DNA of 49,716 bases, from contig VGXC01000025.1 of the NCBI GenBank assembly GCA_016873495.1, positions 1 through 49,716 of the forward strand. Direction: 5' to 3'. Positions 7,798-15,044 of the stretch are shown piece after piece. Numbering within the stretch: position 1 is the first letter of the stretch; each line of letters begins with the position of its first letter. Origin of the DNA: Nitrospira sp. (GTDB lineage Bacteria; Nitrospirota; Nitrospiria; Nitrospirales; Nitrospiraceae). The notes under the pieces were generated by a model that did no database searches, was not told the origin of the DNA, and worked only from the letters and a program-made list of their open reading frames with translations. A program made the position numbers and the translations under genes.

Positions 7798-7837
7798 TAC
7801 GCTGCACTCCTCACGCGTCACCCCTCACGCCTCACCC
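7738..7837. repeat. Two opposed heptamer arrays around the lpoB start codon
   Basis: Five units in exact 7-nt phase (type GTGAATC, variants GTGAATG, GTAAATG and GTGAAGT) occupy 7738-7772, inside the lpoB coding region. Four more units (type CTCACGC, variants GTCACCC and CTCACCC), also in exact phase, occupy 7810-7837 upstream of it. The two arrays are in opposite orientation, so in lpoB mRNA CGTGA-type units can pair with TCACG-type units. The start codon and its GAGGAG site lie between them. Confidence 0.75.
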
Positions 7838-7843
7838 TGACAG

Positions 7844-8410
7844 CTACTTGCTGTCCCGCTTGGTTTCTTCTTTTTCCAGCTTCTCGAAGAGCTTCTCTCC
7901 GTTTTGGCGGACATAATCACGGACCTGTGGGGAGAGTTCCTTGCTCTGGGCCAACGTCTCCTGCATGGACTTCAGGTCCATCTTGACGAGCACATAGTAG
8001 GTCAGGCTGTCCTCGTCCTTGTACCGGTCTACCGGCATGACGCCGGACAGGGTGCCGGAGGAGAAGGTCTTCACGGCCCGCTCGACGTTCTGTTCTTCCG
8101 TAGACTTGCTGAAATCCGCCGCGGTGGTGGAGGCGGCGTAGTTTCTCATCAGATAGGCCGTGTACGTCTGGAACCGCTTGGTGATCTCCGCGCGGGCGTT
8201 GTTTTCAGCCGCGTCCCAGGCCAAGGGCTCGTTGCGGACGCCCACGACCGAGCCGACCCCATAGATCTGCTTGGAATCCTTCTCGTTGTAGGCTGCGGAG
8301 CCTTTCTTCACCCAGGCGGGCGGGCCGCCGCAAGCCGAAAGCGAAACCAGCAAGGCCAGCGCCAGACCGCGGCGGAGCCACTGTGTCGGCACATTCGTGT
8401 TCAATCTCAT
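7844..8410 (-). CDS. LPP20-family lipoprotein
   Basis: The start ATG has AGGAGG 6-7 nt upstream. The signal ends in the lipobox L-S-A-C (V-S-L-S-A-C). The mature protein begins G-G-P-P-A-W-V, then I-Y-G-V-G-S-V and A-W-D-A-A-E-N-N-A-R-A-E-I-T-K-R-F, the pattern of LPP20-type lipoproteins, and ends in a charged helix. At 188 residues it is half as long as the relative at 4319-5452. It is the first gene of the operon that continues with lpoB, the TPR lipoprotein and the larger LPP20-like protein. The family's function is unknown; the company suggests envelope maintenance. Confidence 0.85.
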   Translation of the reverse strand: MRLNTNVPTQWLRRGLALALLVSLSACGGPPAWVKKGSAAYNEKDSKQIYGVGSVVGVRNEPLAWDAAENNARAEITKRFQTYTAYLMRNYAASTTAADFSKSTEEQNVERAVKTFSSGTLSGVMPVDRYKDEDSLTYYVLVKMDLKSMQETLAQSKELSPQVRDYVRQNGEKLFEKLEKEETKRDSK

Positions 8411-8670
8411 GGAGCGCCTCCTTCCAGACCTGTCATTTGTGATCGGAGTCAACTGGGGATCATGGGCCGGCAGATCGTGATCGGCTGCCTCATCGAAAAA
8501 CTTAACGATTTGATGCTAGCATGCACCCCCCACCCTGTCAACGAAAGGGCCGAGTGCAAAATGTCCCTGGTCGGATGGCCTTGCGGCGCATGGCACCTTG
8601 TCTTTGGAGGGGCTGGGGGACTACACTCGATCGACCCTGGCTTCACCTCAAACGCTGCGGAGGATATTCT

Positions 8671-8841
8671 GTGGCTGATGTCAAAATCGAAGATGGGATC
8701 ATTAAGATCAAGGATCTGGATGTGATGGACCCCAAGGCGGCGGCGGTGCTGGCCGAATATCCGGAAGTGCGCTGGGCTGAAATCACCCGGCGGGCGCTCA
8801 AGATCGGTCTTGGGTATATGAAGGGCGGAGCGCAGGACTAG
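8671..8841 (+). CDS. Small hypothetical protein (56 aa)
   Basis: The start is a GTG at 8671 with GGAGG about 7 nt upstream; the open frame further 5' has no such signal and an unlikely composition. The product is a short soluble protein with a beta hairpin-like beginning (V-K-I-E-D-G-I-I-K-I-K-D-L-D-V) followed by an amphipathic helix (W-A-E-I-T-R-R-A-L-K-I-G-L-G-Y). No family is recognised. It is isolated on the plus strand between two minus-strand genes, and its stop codon is followed at once by a heptamer repeat array. Confidence 0.55.
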   Translation: MADVKIEDGIIKIKDLDVMDPKAAAVLAEYPEVRWAEITRRALKIGLGYMKGGAQD

Positions 8842-8925
8842 GCGAGTGGTGAGTTGTGAATGGTGAATTGGGGCCGAGGCTCACGTCAGCGTAACAATCT
8901 CCACTCTCAACTCATCACGGTTCAC
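8842..8925. repeat. Inverted heptamer arrays between convergent genes
   Basis: Four phased 7-nt units (GCGAGTG, GTGAGTT, GTGAATG, GTGAATT) fill 8842-8869. Three opposed units (TCTCAAC, TCATCAC, GGTTCAC) fill 8905-8925. TGAGTTG on one side is the exact complement of CAACTCA on the other. The site separates the 56-aa gene from the pseudo-caspase gene, whose TGA stop (8922-8924) is part of the last unit. Confidence 0.7.
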
Positions 8926-10307
8926 TGTTTGGTGGGCGTTTCGGCTGTGTCGGCCTTGCCTAGATACTCCCGCACGCGGTTTTCGTTTCCGCCTGTCTCC
9001 AGGTACCGTTGGTAGGACTCGACGGCTTTCGGTCTGTTCTTCAAATCATCGGCGTAGAGATCGCCGAGCGATAGATGGACGTCCGAGTAGCCCGGATTGA
9101 CGACGAGGGCTTGGAGAAACGCCTTTTCCGCGTCCTTGTACCGGCCTTTTTTCTGTAGCACGAGCCCAAGCGTGTAGTAGGAGTCCGGGTTGGTCGGCGC
9201 ATGCTTGACCGCCAGTTCTCCGGCCGTCAGGGCTTCATCCAGCTTGTTCAGGCGGTCAAGGTAGAGGTAGCTCTTCAGGATGTAGGCGTCGCCGAAGGCG
9301 GGGCTGTAACGGGTGGCCTTCTCCAGCCGCTCGAGCGCTTCCTCCAGCGATTTTTCTTTCTGCTGCTGGAGGAGGCTGAAGGCCTTGTCGTATTCTTCCT
9401 TGGCGGCGGCGGTTCGTTCGGCTTCCGTCCTGGGCTCGGGGCCGGCCCGGTAGGCGCTCAGTTTCCCTTCGACCAACACCGTGTCTCCCTCTCCGTCGAG
9501 GCGGGCGAATTGGGGCTGTTGGGTGCCGCCGCTGAGCCGGCTGACCTGCTTGGCGGTGTAGGCTCCAATCTCACTGGCCATGATCCAGCCGTTCTGGTTC
9601 TCGTCCGCGGCGCCCCGCAATCCGGCGAGGAATGCCGTGACGAACGTACCCTGCCCGTCCTTCTTGGTCAGTGCGCCTCCCTGGAGGGCGGCGCTCAGGA
9701 CTTGCACGGCCCTTTTGTCCGTGTCTTCTTCCGGCGAGAGGCGGCCTTCCAGCGACAGGGTCTGGGGCGGCGTGACGTCCCATCCGGACACGGCGGCGTC
9801 CAACACGAATAGCACGTGTTTGGCCATGACGCGGCGGGAGAATTCCTTCAAATGATCCATGGTCACGGCCTTGGAGACGTTGGCCGGTTGTGCGTCCCAG
9901 GGCACCAGATAGCCGATGTCCTTGTTGTGCATGTCCTGGCTGGCGCCGGCGTGGCCGGCGAAGAAGATCACGACCCGGTCGTGGCGTCCGACCTTGCGGG
10001 GCAGGTGCTCGTTGAGGATGAAGTGCATGCGCTTGGAGCTGGCGTCTTTGTTGTAGATTTCCAGCACCTCTTGAAAACCGAGTTTGCGGAAGGCATCGGC
10101 GACCGCCTTTCCGTCCTCGACGGCTCCGTCCAGCTTTGGAGCCACCAGGTAATCGTTGATGCCGATCACGACGGCCCAGGACTTGTAATACAACCCTTCC
10201 GGGCGGCCCAGTTGGGCGCTCGCGGCCGGAATGAGCGACAGGAAGCAGGCCAAGGCGAGGAGGCCGGTATGGCGGAGGTTAAGGCCTCGTTGATGAGAGC
10301 AGCCCAT
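8922..10307 (-). CDS. Exported caspase-fold protein with TPRs, catalytic Cys missing
   Basis: Residues 1-31 are a signal peptide ending A-A-S-A. Residues about 40-270 are a peptidase C14 (caspase) domain: V-V-I-G-I-N-D-Y, then F-F-A-G-H with the catalytic His at H119. The second catalytic motif, normally D-A-C-x-S-G, reads D-A-A-V-S-G, so the nucleophilic Cys is Ala at residue 172. The C-terminal part (about 300-450) consists of TPR repeats (Y-Y-T-L-G-L-V-L-Q-K-K-G-R-Y-K-D-A-E). The protein is therefore probably a non-proteolytic binding scaffold in the periplasm. It has its own promoter, divergent from acs. Confidence 0.88.
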   Translation of the reverse strand: MGCSHQRGLNLRHTGLLALACFLSLIPAASAQLGRPEGLYYKSWAVVIGINDYLVAPKLDGAVEDGKAVADAFRKLGFQEVLEIYNKDASSKRMHFILNEHLPRKVGRHDRVVIFFAGHAGASQDMHNKDIGYLVPWDAQPANVSKAVTMDHLKEFSRRVMAKHVLFVLDAAVSGWDVTPPQTLSLEGRLSPEEDTDKRAVQVLSAALQGGALTKKDGQGTFVTAFLAGLRGAADENQNGWIMASEIGAYTAKQVSRLSGGTQQPQFARLDGEGDTVLVEGKLSAYRAGPEPRTEAERTAAAKEEYDKAFSLLQQQKEKSLEEALERLEKATRYSPAFGDAYILKSYLYLDRLNKLDEALTAGELAVKHAPTNPDSYYTLGLVLQKKGRYKDAEKAFLQALVVNPGYSDVHLSLGDLYADDLKNRPKAVESYQRYLETGGNENRVREYLGKADTAETPTKQ

Positions 10308-10315
10308 GGTGGCCG

Positions 10316-10345
10316 ATGCTACTCTGCGGCTCTTTTGACTGTCAA
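10316..10345 (-). promoter_or_regulatory. Predicted promoter of the pseudo-caspase gene
   Basis: On the minus strand TTGACA (10340-10345) and TAGCAT (10316-10321) are 18 nt apart. The -35 box lies in a perfect 5-1-5 inverted repeat TTGAC-t-GTCAA (10335-10345), which could also bind a regulator. Transcription would start a few bases before the ATG at 10307. Confidence 0.5.
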
Positions 10346-10357
10346 GGAGGGGCGGAC

Positions 10358-10386
10358 TTGCGCCGCGTCCGCCGCTTGCCCATAAT
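10358..10386 (+). promoter_or_regulatory. Predicted promoter of acs
   Basis: TTGCGC (10358-10363) and CATAAT (10381-10386) are 17 nt apart on the plus strand. The expected transcript would have a leader of about 65 nt before the acs ATG. The promoter is divergent from that of the pseudo-caspase gene and about 13 nt from it. Confidence 0.45.
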
Positions 10387-10457
10387 GCAGGCCTGCGCGG
10401 TTCGGCGGCTCAATCGAGAAGGCCGCGAGCCGGTTTGAGAAACAGGGAGCGAGTCTT

Positions 10458-12356
10458 ATGGGTAACGGTGAGCAGCATCTCGAAAGTCTGATGCGGGCGG
10501 ACCGCGTCGTGTACCCGACTTCAGCCACAAAGGATGCGGCCTATATCAAAGACTACGAAGCCGACTACCGCCGATCCATCGCCTATCCGGAGCAGTTCTG
10601 GGACCAGATCGCGAAAGAGTTGGACTGGTTTACCCCCTGGCGCAAGGTTCTGGACTGGAACTACCCCTGGGCCAAATGGTTTGTGGGGGCAACGTGCAAC
10701 ATTTCCTACAATTGCCTGGACCGGCACGTCAACAGCTGGCGCAAGAACAAGGTCGCAGTCATCTGGGTCGGTGAACAAGGGGAAGAGCGGATCTTCACCT
10801 ACGGAGAACTCGCCCGCCAGGTGAACCGCTGCGCCAACGCCCTGCAAGCCTTGGGGTTGAAGCAGGGCGACCGGGTCACTATCTACCTCCCCAAAATTCC
10901 CGAGCAGATCGTGGCGATGTTGGCCTGTGCCAGGATCGGGGCGATCCACAGCGTGGTCTATTCCGGTTTCAGCGCGCCGGCCCTGGAAAGCCGGATCAAA
11001 GATGCCGAGTCTCGCGTAGTCATCACCGCCGACGTCGGCTATGATCGGGGCAAGGTGATCAAGCTCAAGCCGGTGGTGGATCAGGCCGTAGCCAATTGCG
11101 GGTCGGTCGAGACCGTGGTGGTGGTGCGCCGGGAGAAGCCCGGGGTGCCGTTGGCGGCTCCCAAAGAGGTGGATTGGGACGACTGGCTGGCCGGCGAGAA
11201 GCCGGTGTGTGAGGCGGTGCCGCTGGACGCCGAAGCGCCCTTGTATATTCTCTACACGTCCGGGACGACCGGAAAACCGAAGGGCGTGGTGCACGTGCAC
11301 GGCGGGTACATGGTCGGCACCTACATCACGACTAAGTATGTGTTCGATCTGAAGGAGGACGATGTTTACTTCTGCGTAGCTGATCCCGGCTGGGTCACGG
11401 GACACAGCTACATCGTCTACGGTCCCCTGCTGAACGGCGCGACGATCCTGACGGCGGAAGGCAAGCCGGATTACCCCAATCCAGGCCGCTGGTGGCATCT
11501 GATCGAGCGGTATGGCGTGTCGATCTTCTATACGACGCCGACCGCCGTTCGGTTGTTGATGAAGTATGGCGAAGAGTGGCCCAAGAAGTACGACCTCTCT
11601 TCATTGCGCGTCCTGGGGAGCGTTGGGGAACCGATCAATCCCGAGGCCTGGGAGTGGTATCACCGGGCGACGGGCGGGACCAAGCCGATCATGGATACCT
11701 GGTGGCAGACGGAGACGGGCATGATCCTGGTCACGCCTCTCCCCTCGGTGCCGCTGAAGCCCGGCTCAGCCACGAGGCCGTTTCTTGGCATCGAGGCGGA
11801 TGTCGTGGATCGTGAGGGCCACAGCCTTCCCGCCAATAGCGGCGGCTTTGCGGTGATCAAGAAACCCTGGCCTGCCATGATGCGGACCATTTACAAAGAT
11901 CCGGACCGGTACCTGGTCTATTGGAATACGATTCCCCACTGCTACACGGCCGGCGATGTCTGCCGCAAGGATGACGACGGGTACTTCTGGTTCATGGGGC
12001 GTGCCGACGACGTGATCAAGGTGGCGGGCAACCGCATCGGGACGGCCGAGGTGGAGAGCGCGCTCGTGAGCCACCCGTCCGTCGCGGAGGCGGCGGTCAT
12101 CGGGAAGCCGCATAAGACCGTCGGCGAATCCATCAAGGCGTTCGTGATCCTCAAACAGGGCCATCAGGACAGCCCCGAACTGATCCAGGGGTTGAAGGAT
12201 CACGTCCTGAAGGAACTGGGCAAGATCGCCGTGCCGCAGGAGATCGATATCGTATCCTCGCTGCCCAAGACCAGGTCGGGGAAGATCATGCGCCGAGTGC
12301 TCAAGGCCAAGGAGCTTGGCCAAGACCCTGGCGACATCTCGACGATCGAAGAGTAG
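10458..12356 (+). CDS. acs: Acetyl-CoA synthetase (AMP-forming)
   Basis: The enzyme activates acetate with ATP to acetyl-AMP and then forms acetyl-CoA in the cytoplasm. At 632 residues it is close to the family length of about 650. The ATP-binding motif Y-T-S-G-T-T-G-K-P-K-G lies near residue 270, the adenylate motif W-W-Q-T-E-T-G near 417, and G-R-A-D-D-V-I-K-V-A-G-N-R-I-G near 515. The C-terminal P-K-T-R-S-G-K-I-M-R-R carries the catalytic Lys that is acetylated in related enzymes. A GGGAGC site precedes the ATG. It stands alone except for the IPT/TIG gene 69 bp downstream on the same strand. Confidence 0.96.
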   Translation: MGNGEQHLESLMRADRVVYPTSATKDAAYIKDYEADYRRSIAYPEQFWDQIAKELDWFTPWRKVLDWNYPWAKWFVGATCNISYNCLDRHVNSWRKNKVAVIWVGEQGEERIFTYGELARQVNRCANALQALGLKQGDRVTIYLPKIPEQIVAMLACARIGAIHSVVYSGFSAPALESRIKDAESRVVITADVGYDRGKVIKLKPVVDQAVANCGSVETVVVVRREKPGVPLAAPKEVDWDDWLAGEKPVCEAVPLDAEAPLYILYTSGTTGKPKGVVHVHGGYMVGTYITTKYVFDLKEDDVYFCVADPGWVTGHSYIVYGPLLNGATILTAEGKPDYPNPGRWWHLIERYGVSIFYTTPTAVRLLMKYGEEWPKKYDLSSLRVLGSVGEPINPEAWEWYHRATGGTKPIMDTWWQTETGMILVTPLPSVPLKPGSATRPFLGIEADVVDREGHSLPANSGGFAVIKKPWPAMMRTIYKDPDRYLVYWNTIPHCYTAGDVCRKDDDGYFWFMGRADDVIKVAGNRIGTAEVESALVSHPSVAEAAVIGKPHKTVGESIKAFVILKQGHQDSPELIQGLKDHVLKELGKIAVPQEIDIVSSLPKTRSGKIMRRVLKAKELGQDPGDISTIEE

Positions 12357-12425
12357 TCAAAGTAGTCGGAGAGGACTCAATCGAGTCGGTGCTTAAACCG
12401 TGCGGATCGATAGAGGAGGCCGGAT

Positions 12426-12908
12426 ATGCCAGCTCATGTAAGAAGTTTGTACAGGGCGGTTGCCGCGGCCGGGATCGTGACGTTGCTCTGTGCCAGTGCC
12501 ATGCCCTTTGATGTCTACGGAGCCGAAGAGAAGAAGAAGGAGACCACCGTCAAGAAGGCTGCCCCGCCGAGAGCCGACCGGAGCGGCACCGCGCACGTCT
12601 CCAGCACCAAAGCCTCCGGGGCCGGGACCGTCGCCAAGGCGCAAGCCTGCTTCGGCAATACGCCCAAAATCGAGACGGTGAAGCCGGACGAGGGCAAAGC
12701 CGGAGACACCGTTACCATCACGGGCGCGAGCTTCGGAGCCGCCGGCTGCCTGACGGCCGTGTCGTTCGGTCCGGGGGGCGAAGCCAAGTTTTCGCATACG
12801 AGTGACACCACGGTGACGGCGACCGTGCCGGAGGGACACAAGGGCATTCGGTTGCTGACGGTCACGACGGCGTCCGGTGAGGATACAAAGCCGTTTCTCG
12901 TGAAGTAG
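12426..12908 (+). CDS. Exported IPT/TIG-domain protein
   Basis: A strong AGGAGG precedes the ATG by about 6 nt. Residues 1-32 are a signal peptide ending near V-Y-G-A. Residues 33-75 are a Lys-, Pro- and Ala-rich linker. The rest is one immunoglobulin-like IPT/TIG domain (V-K-P-D-E-G-K-A-G-D-T-V-T-I-T-G-A-S-F-G, then V-T-A-T-V-P-E-G and L-L-T-V-T-T-A-S-G), a fold used for binding at the cell surface or in the periplasm. Two Cys in the mature part could form a disulfide. The ligand is unknown. A heptamer repeat hairpin follows the stop codon. Confidence 0.85.
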   Translation: MPAHVRSLYRAVAAAGIVTLLCASAMPFDVYGAEEKKKETTVKKAAPPRADRSGTAHVSSTKASGAGTVAKAQACFGNTPKIETVKPDEGKAGDTVTITGASFGAAGCLTAVSFGPGGEAKFSHTSDTTVTATVPEGHKGIRLLTVTTASGEDTKPFLVK

Positions 12909-12924
12909 TTCTCAGGCCTCGGTT

Positions 12925-12977
12925 TTCAGTGGTCAGTCATCAGTGTACCTTCGGGAACTGATGGCTGATAACTGATC
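12925..12977. repeat. Inverted heptamer arrays, strong hairpin between convergent genes
   Basis: Units TTCAGTG, GTCAGTC and ATCAGTG (12925-12945) and opposed units ACTGATG, GCTGATA and ACTGATC (12957-12977) are each in exact 7-nt phase. CAGTCATCAGT (12934-12944) pairs with ACTGATGGCTG (12957-12967) at 10 of 11 positions around a 12-nt loop. It lies between the convergent IPT/TIG and ribE genes, where a hairpin could stop transcription from both sides. Confidence 0.7.
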
Positions 12978-12991
12978 GCGGTTGACTGCTT

Positions 12992-13648
12992 TTAAATCAG
13001 GCCGCGTTTCTGGAGGTAGTCCCGGTCGATGGTCGGGGCGGGCTTCTGGGGCGCGAGTCCCCGCTCTTGCAGTAAACGTTCGACGAATTTTCCGATCAGG
13101 TCGGATTCCAGGTTCACCGGGTCCCCAACCTTCTTGAGGCCCAGCGTCGTGACTTTCGCCGTGTGCGGGATGACGGCAATGCTGAAGGTATGGGTGGCGA
13201 CGGAGTTGAGCGTCATGCTGATGCCGTCAATGGTGATCGAGCCCTTCGGCACACAGTAACGTAGGATGTCCGGTGGGGCCTCGATCGTCACGACGAGGGC
13301 GTTGCCGTCCTGGCGTTTCTCCCTGATCCAGCCGACCCCGTCCACATGGCCCGCCATCAGATGGCCGCCGATCCGTTCGTTCAGCTTCATCGCCCGCTCG
13401 AGATTCACCGGGACCCCGACCGCCAGTTTGCTCAGCGATGTGACCGCCAGAGTTTCCGGGGACACGTCCACGGTGAAGTCGCGGTCCCCTTTCGCGACCA
13501 CGGTGAGGCACGCTCCGTTCACGCTCACGCTCGCCCCGATCGCCAAGTCGTCCATGATGGTCTCAGCGAGGATGGTCAGTCTGGTCCCCGCCAGGGTCGG
13601 TTCGAACGCTTTTACAACCCCCATTTCCTCGACGATGCCGGCAAACAT
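12992..13648 (-). CDS. ribE: Riboflavin synthase, alpha subunit
   Basis: The enzyme dismutates two 6,7-dimethyl-8-ribityllumazine molecules to riboflavin, the last step of the pathway. The two lumazine-binding beta-barrel repeats are visible: the first starts M-F-A-G-I-V-E-E-M-G and has S-V-N-G-A-C-L-T-V; the second starts near residue 97 with H-L-M-A-G-H-V-D-G-V-G and has G-S-I-T-I-D-G-I-S-M-T-L-N. The length of 218 residues is normal. It lies 17 bp downstream of a 40-aa membrane peptide gene. ribD is 4.4 kb away in the same orientation, so the riboflavin genes are split. Confidence 0.96.
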   Translation of the reverse strand: MFAGIVEEMGVVKAFEPTLAGTRLTILAETIMDDLAIGASVSVNGACLTVVAKGDRDFTVDVSPETLAVTSLSKLAVGVPVNLERAMKLNERIGGHLMAGHVDGVGWIREKRQDGNALVVTIEAPPDILRYCVPKGSITIDGISMTLNSVATHTFSIAVIPHTAKVTTLGLKKVGDPVNLESDLIGKFVERLLQERGLAPQKPAPTIDRDYLQKRGLI

Positions 13649-13665
13649 ATTCGACTCGCGCTCCC

Positions 13666-13788
13666 CTATTCTTCTTTCTTGAGCAAGACGGTTTTGACCA
13701 CGTAGACGAAGACGACAAGCAGTAGGAGGACGCCGAGGCCGGCTAATATCCCGACGACAATGTCCGCCGTACCCATCTCTGCTTGCAT
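13666..13788 (-). CDS. 40-aa single-pass membrane peptide
   Basis: An ATG at 13788 opens a frame of 40 codons ending in TAG at 13666-13668. The peptide begins M-Q-A-E-M-G-T-A-D and has one long hydrophobic segment (about residues 10-31, rich in Val, Leu and Gly) followed by a basic tail K-T-V-L-L-K-K-E-E. This is the layout of a small inner-membrane protein with its C-terminus in the cytoplasm. It lies 17 bp before ribE on the same strand and is probably co-transcribed. The ribosome binding site is weak (GGG 7 nt upstream). No family is recognised. Confidence 0.6.
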   Translation of the reverse strand: MQAEMGTADIVVGILAGLGVLLLLVVFVYVVKTVLLKKEE

Positions 13789-13801
13789 GTCGCGACCCTT
13801 T

Positions 13802-13836
13802 CCCCCCCCCTGCCCGTCTATGCGGGGGCCATTATA
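13802..13836 (-). promoter_or_regulatory. Leader of the small membrane gene and ribE: TATAAT box and a G9 tract
   Basis: On the minus strand a perfect TATAAT (13831-13836) lies about 42 nt before the ATG at 13788; no good -35 box is seen. The leader then contains an uninterrupted run of nine G (13802-13810 on the plus strand as C). The segment CCCCC...GGGGG around it can form a short hairpin, which could also act as a terminator for the upstream MFS gene. Confidence 0.4.
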
Positions 13837-13862
13837 CCATCAGTGATCGACCTTGTGGCCCC

Positions 13863-15044
13863 CTACCCGCGTGGTTTGGTCTGTTTCACGACCACCCAGA
13901 ATAGAGCGGCGGCGACGAGCTGCAGGCCGGCGATCACGGCAAAGGCCGATGGGTAACTGAAGCCGGCGATCAGGATGCCGGCCAGCAACGGTCCCGCCGC
14001 ATGGCCGATATCGTTGATCGTGCCCTGCATGCCGATCCCGGCTCCCATCGTCTTGATGTGGGAGAGGTCGGCCACCAAGGCGGTCGTCGAGGAGGAGACG
14101 ACCGCCTCCCCGAAGCCGAACCCGGCGGCGAGGACCAAGAGGACCGGCAGCGAAGCGCTGTGCGGGATCAAGAGGAAGGTGCCGGCGCAAATCAGCAGCC
14201 CGATCAGGATGAGCGGCCGGCGCCCGACTATGTCGGACGTGCGGCCCATCACCGGCTTGGACAGGAATGAGGTGATGCCCTGGACGCCGAATAGGAGGCC
14301 GACTTCGCCGGGATTCAGTCCGACCGACAGGCCGTAGATCGGGAGGAAGGCCATGAGGGCCCCGTTCGCAATCATCTTGGCCCCGTCGGTGACGCTGGTG
14401 AGGAGCACCGGTTTGTTGGCCCAGACGGTTTGGAAGCCCTTCCACATCTCGGCCAGCACCGGCTGGAGTCCTTGCGCTCCCTGAGCCGGTGCCGGCGGGG
14501 CCAACCGCAAGCAGGAGAAAATCAGGAAGCCCAAGCAGCCGAACAACCCGGCGGTCATGAAGGTCGTCGGAAATCCGGCGGCATAGACCAGCCATCCGCC
14601 CAACACGGGACCGAACAGGGCGCCGGCTTGCGTGGAGGCCGTATACCAGCCCATGGCGGCGCCCCGTTTCTCGCGATAGAGATCCGCCACGGTGGCCAGC
14701 GCGGCGGGCGCGAAAATAGCGGTGGCCACGCCATGGGCAAAGCGCAATCCGGTGAGGGCGCCCAAGTCGCTGACGAACAGATAGGCGAAGGGGGGAAGCG
14801 CAAAGGCCAGGACCCCGATCCGCATCAGCATCCGCCGTCCGTAAATGTCGGATAGGGCGCCGGCCGGCAGTTTGAGGAGCACGCCGGTGAGGGTGGAGGC
14901 CGAGACGACGAGGCCGATCCGTTCAGGCCCGGCTCCCAGCGATTGGGCGAACAGGGCCAGCACCGGCATGCGCACGAGATTATAGCTGAGGAAGCAACAG
15001 GTCCCGACCCAGCACAGCAGGAGGAATGAGCGCGCCGGCGTCAT
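13863..15044 (-). CDS. MFS transporter
   Basis: The 393-residue protein has about 12 hydrophobic segments and fits the major facilitator superfamily of secondary transporters in the inner membrane. The loop after helix 2 carries G-A-L-S-D-I-Y-G-R-R, a good version of the MFS signature G-x-x-x-D-R-x-G-R-R, and the second half repeats it as G-R-T-S-D-I-V-G-R-R. This pattern is closest to drug or small-molecule efflux members; the substrate cannot be told. The ATG overlaps the stop of the preceding gene as ATGA, which points to translational coupling in the long minus-strand series. Confidence 0.9.
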   Translation of the reverse strand: MTPARSFLLLCWVGTCCFLSYNLVRMPVLALFAQSLGAGPERIGLVVSASTLTGVLLKLPAGALSDIYGRRMLMRIGVLAFALPPFAYLFVSDLGALTGLRFAHGVATAIFAPAALATVADLYREKRGAAMGWYTASTQAGALFGPVLGGWLVYAAGFPTTFMTAGLFGCLGFLIFSCLRLAPPAPAQGAQGLQPVLAEMWKGFQTVWANKPVLLTSVTDGAKMIANGALMAFLPIYGLSVGLNPGEVGLLFGVQGITSFLSKPVMGRTSDIVGRRPLILIGLLICAGTFLLIPHSASLPVLLVLAAGFGFGEAVVSSSTTALVADLSHIKTMGAGIGMQGTINDIGHAAGPLLAGILIAGFSYPSAFAVIAGLQLVAAALFWVVVKQTKPRG

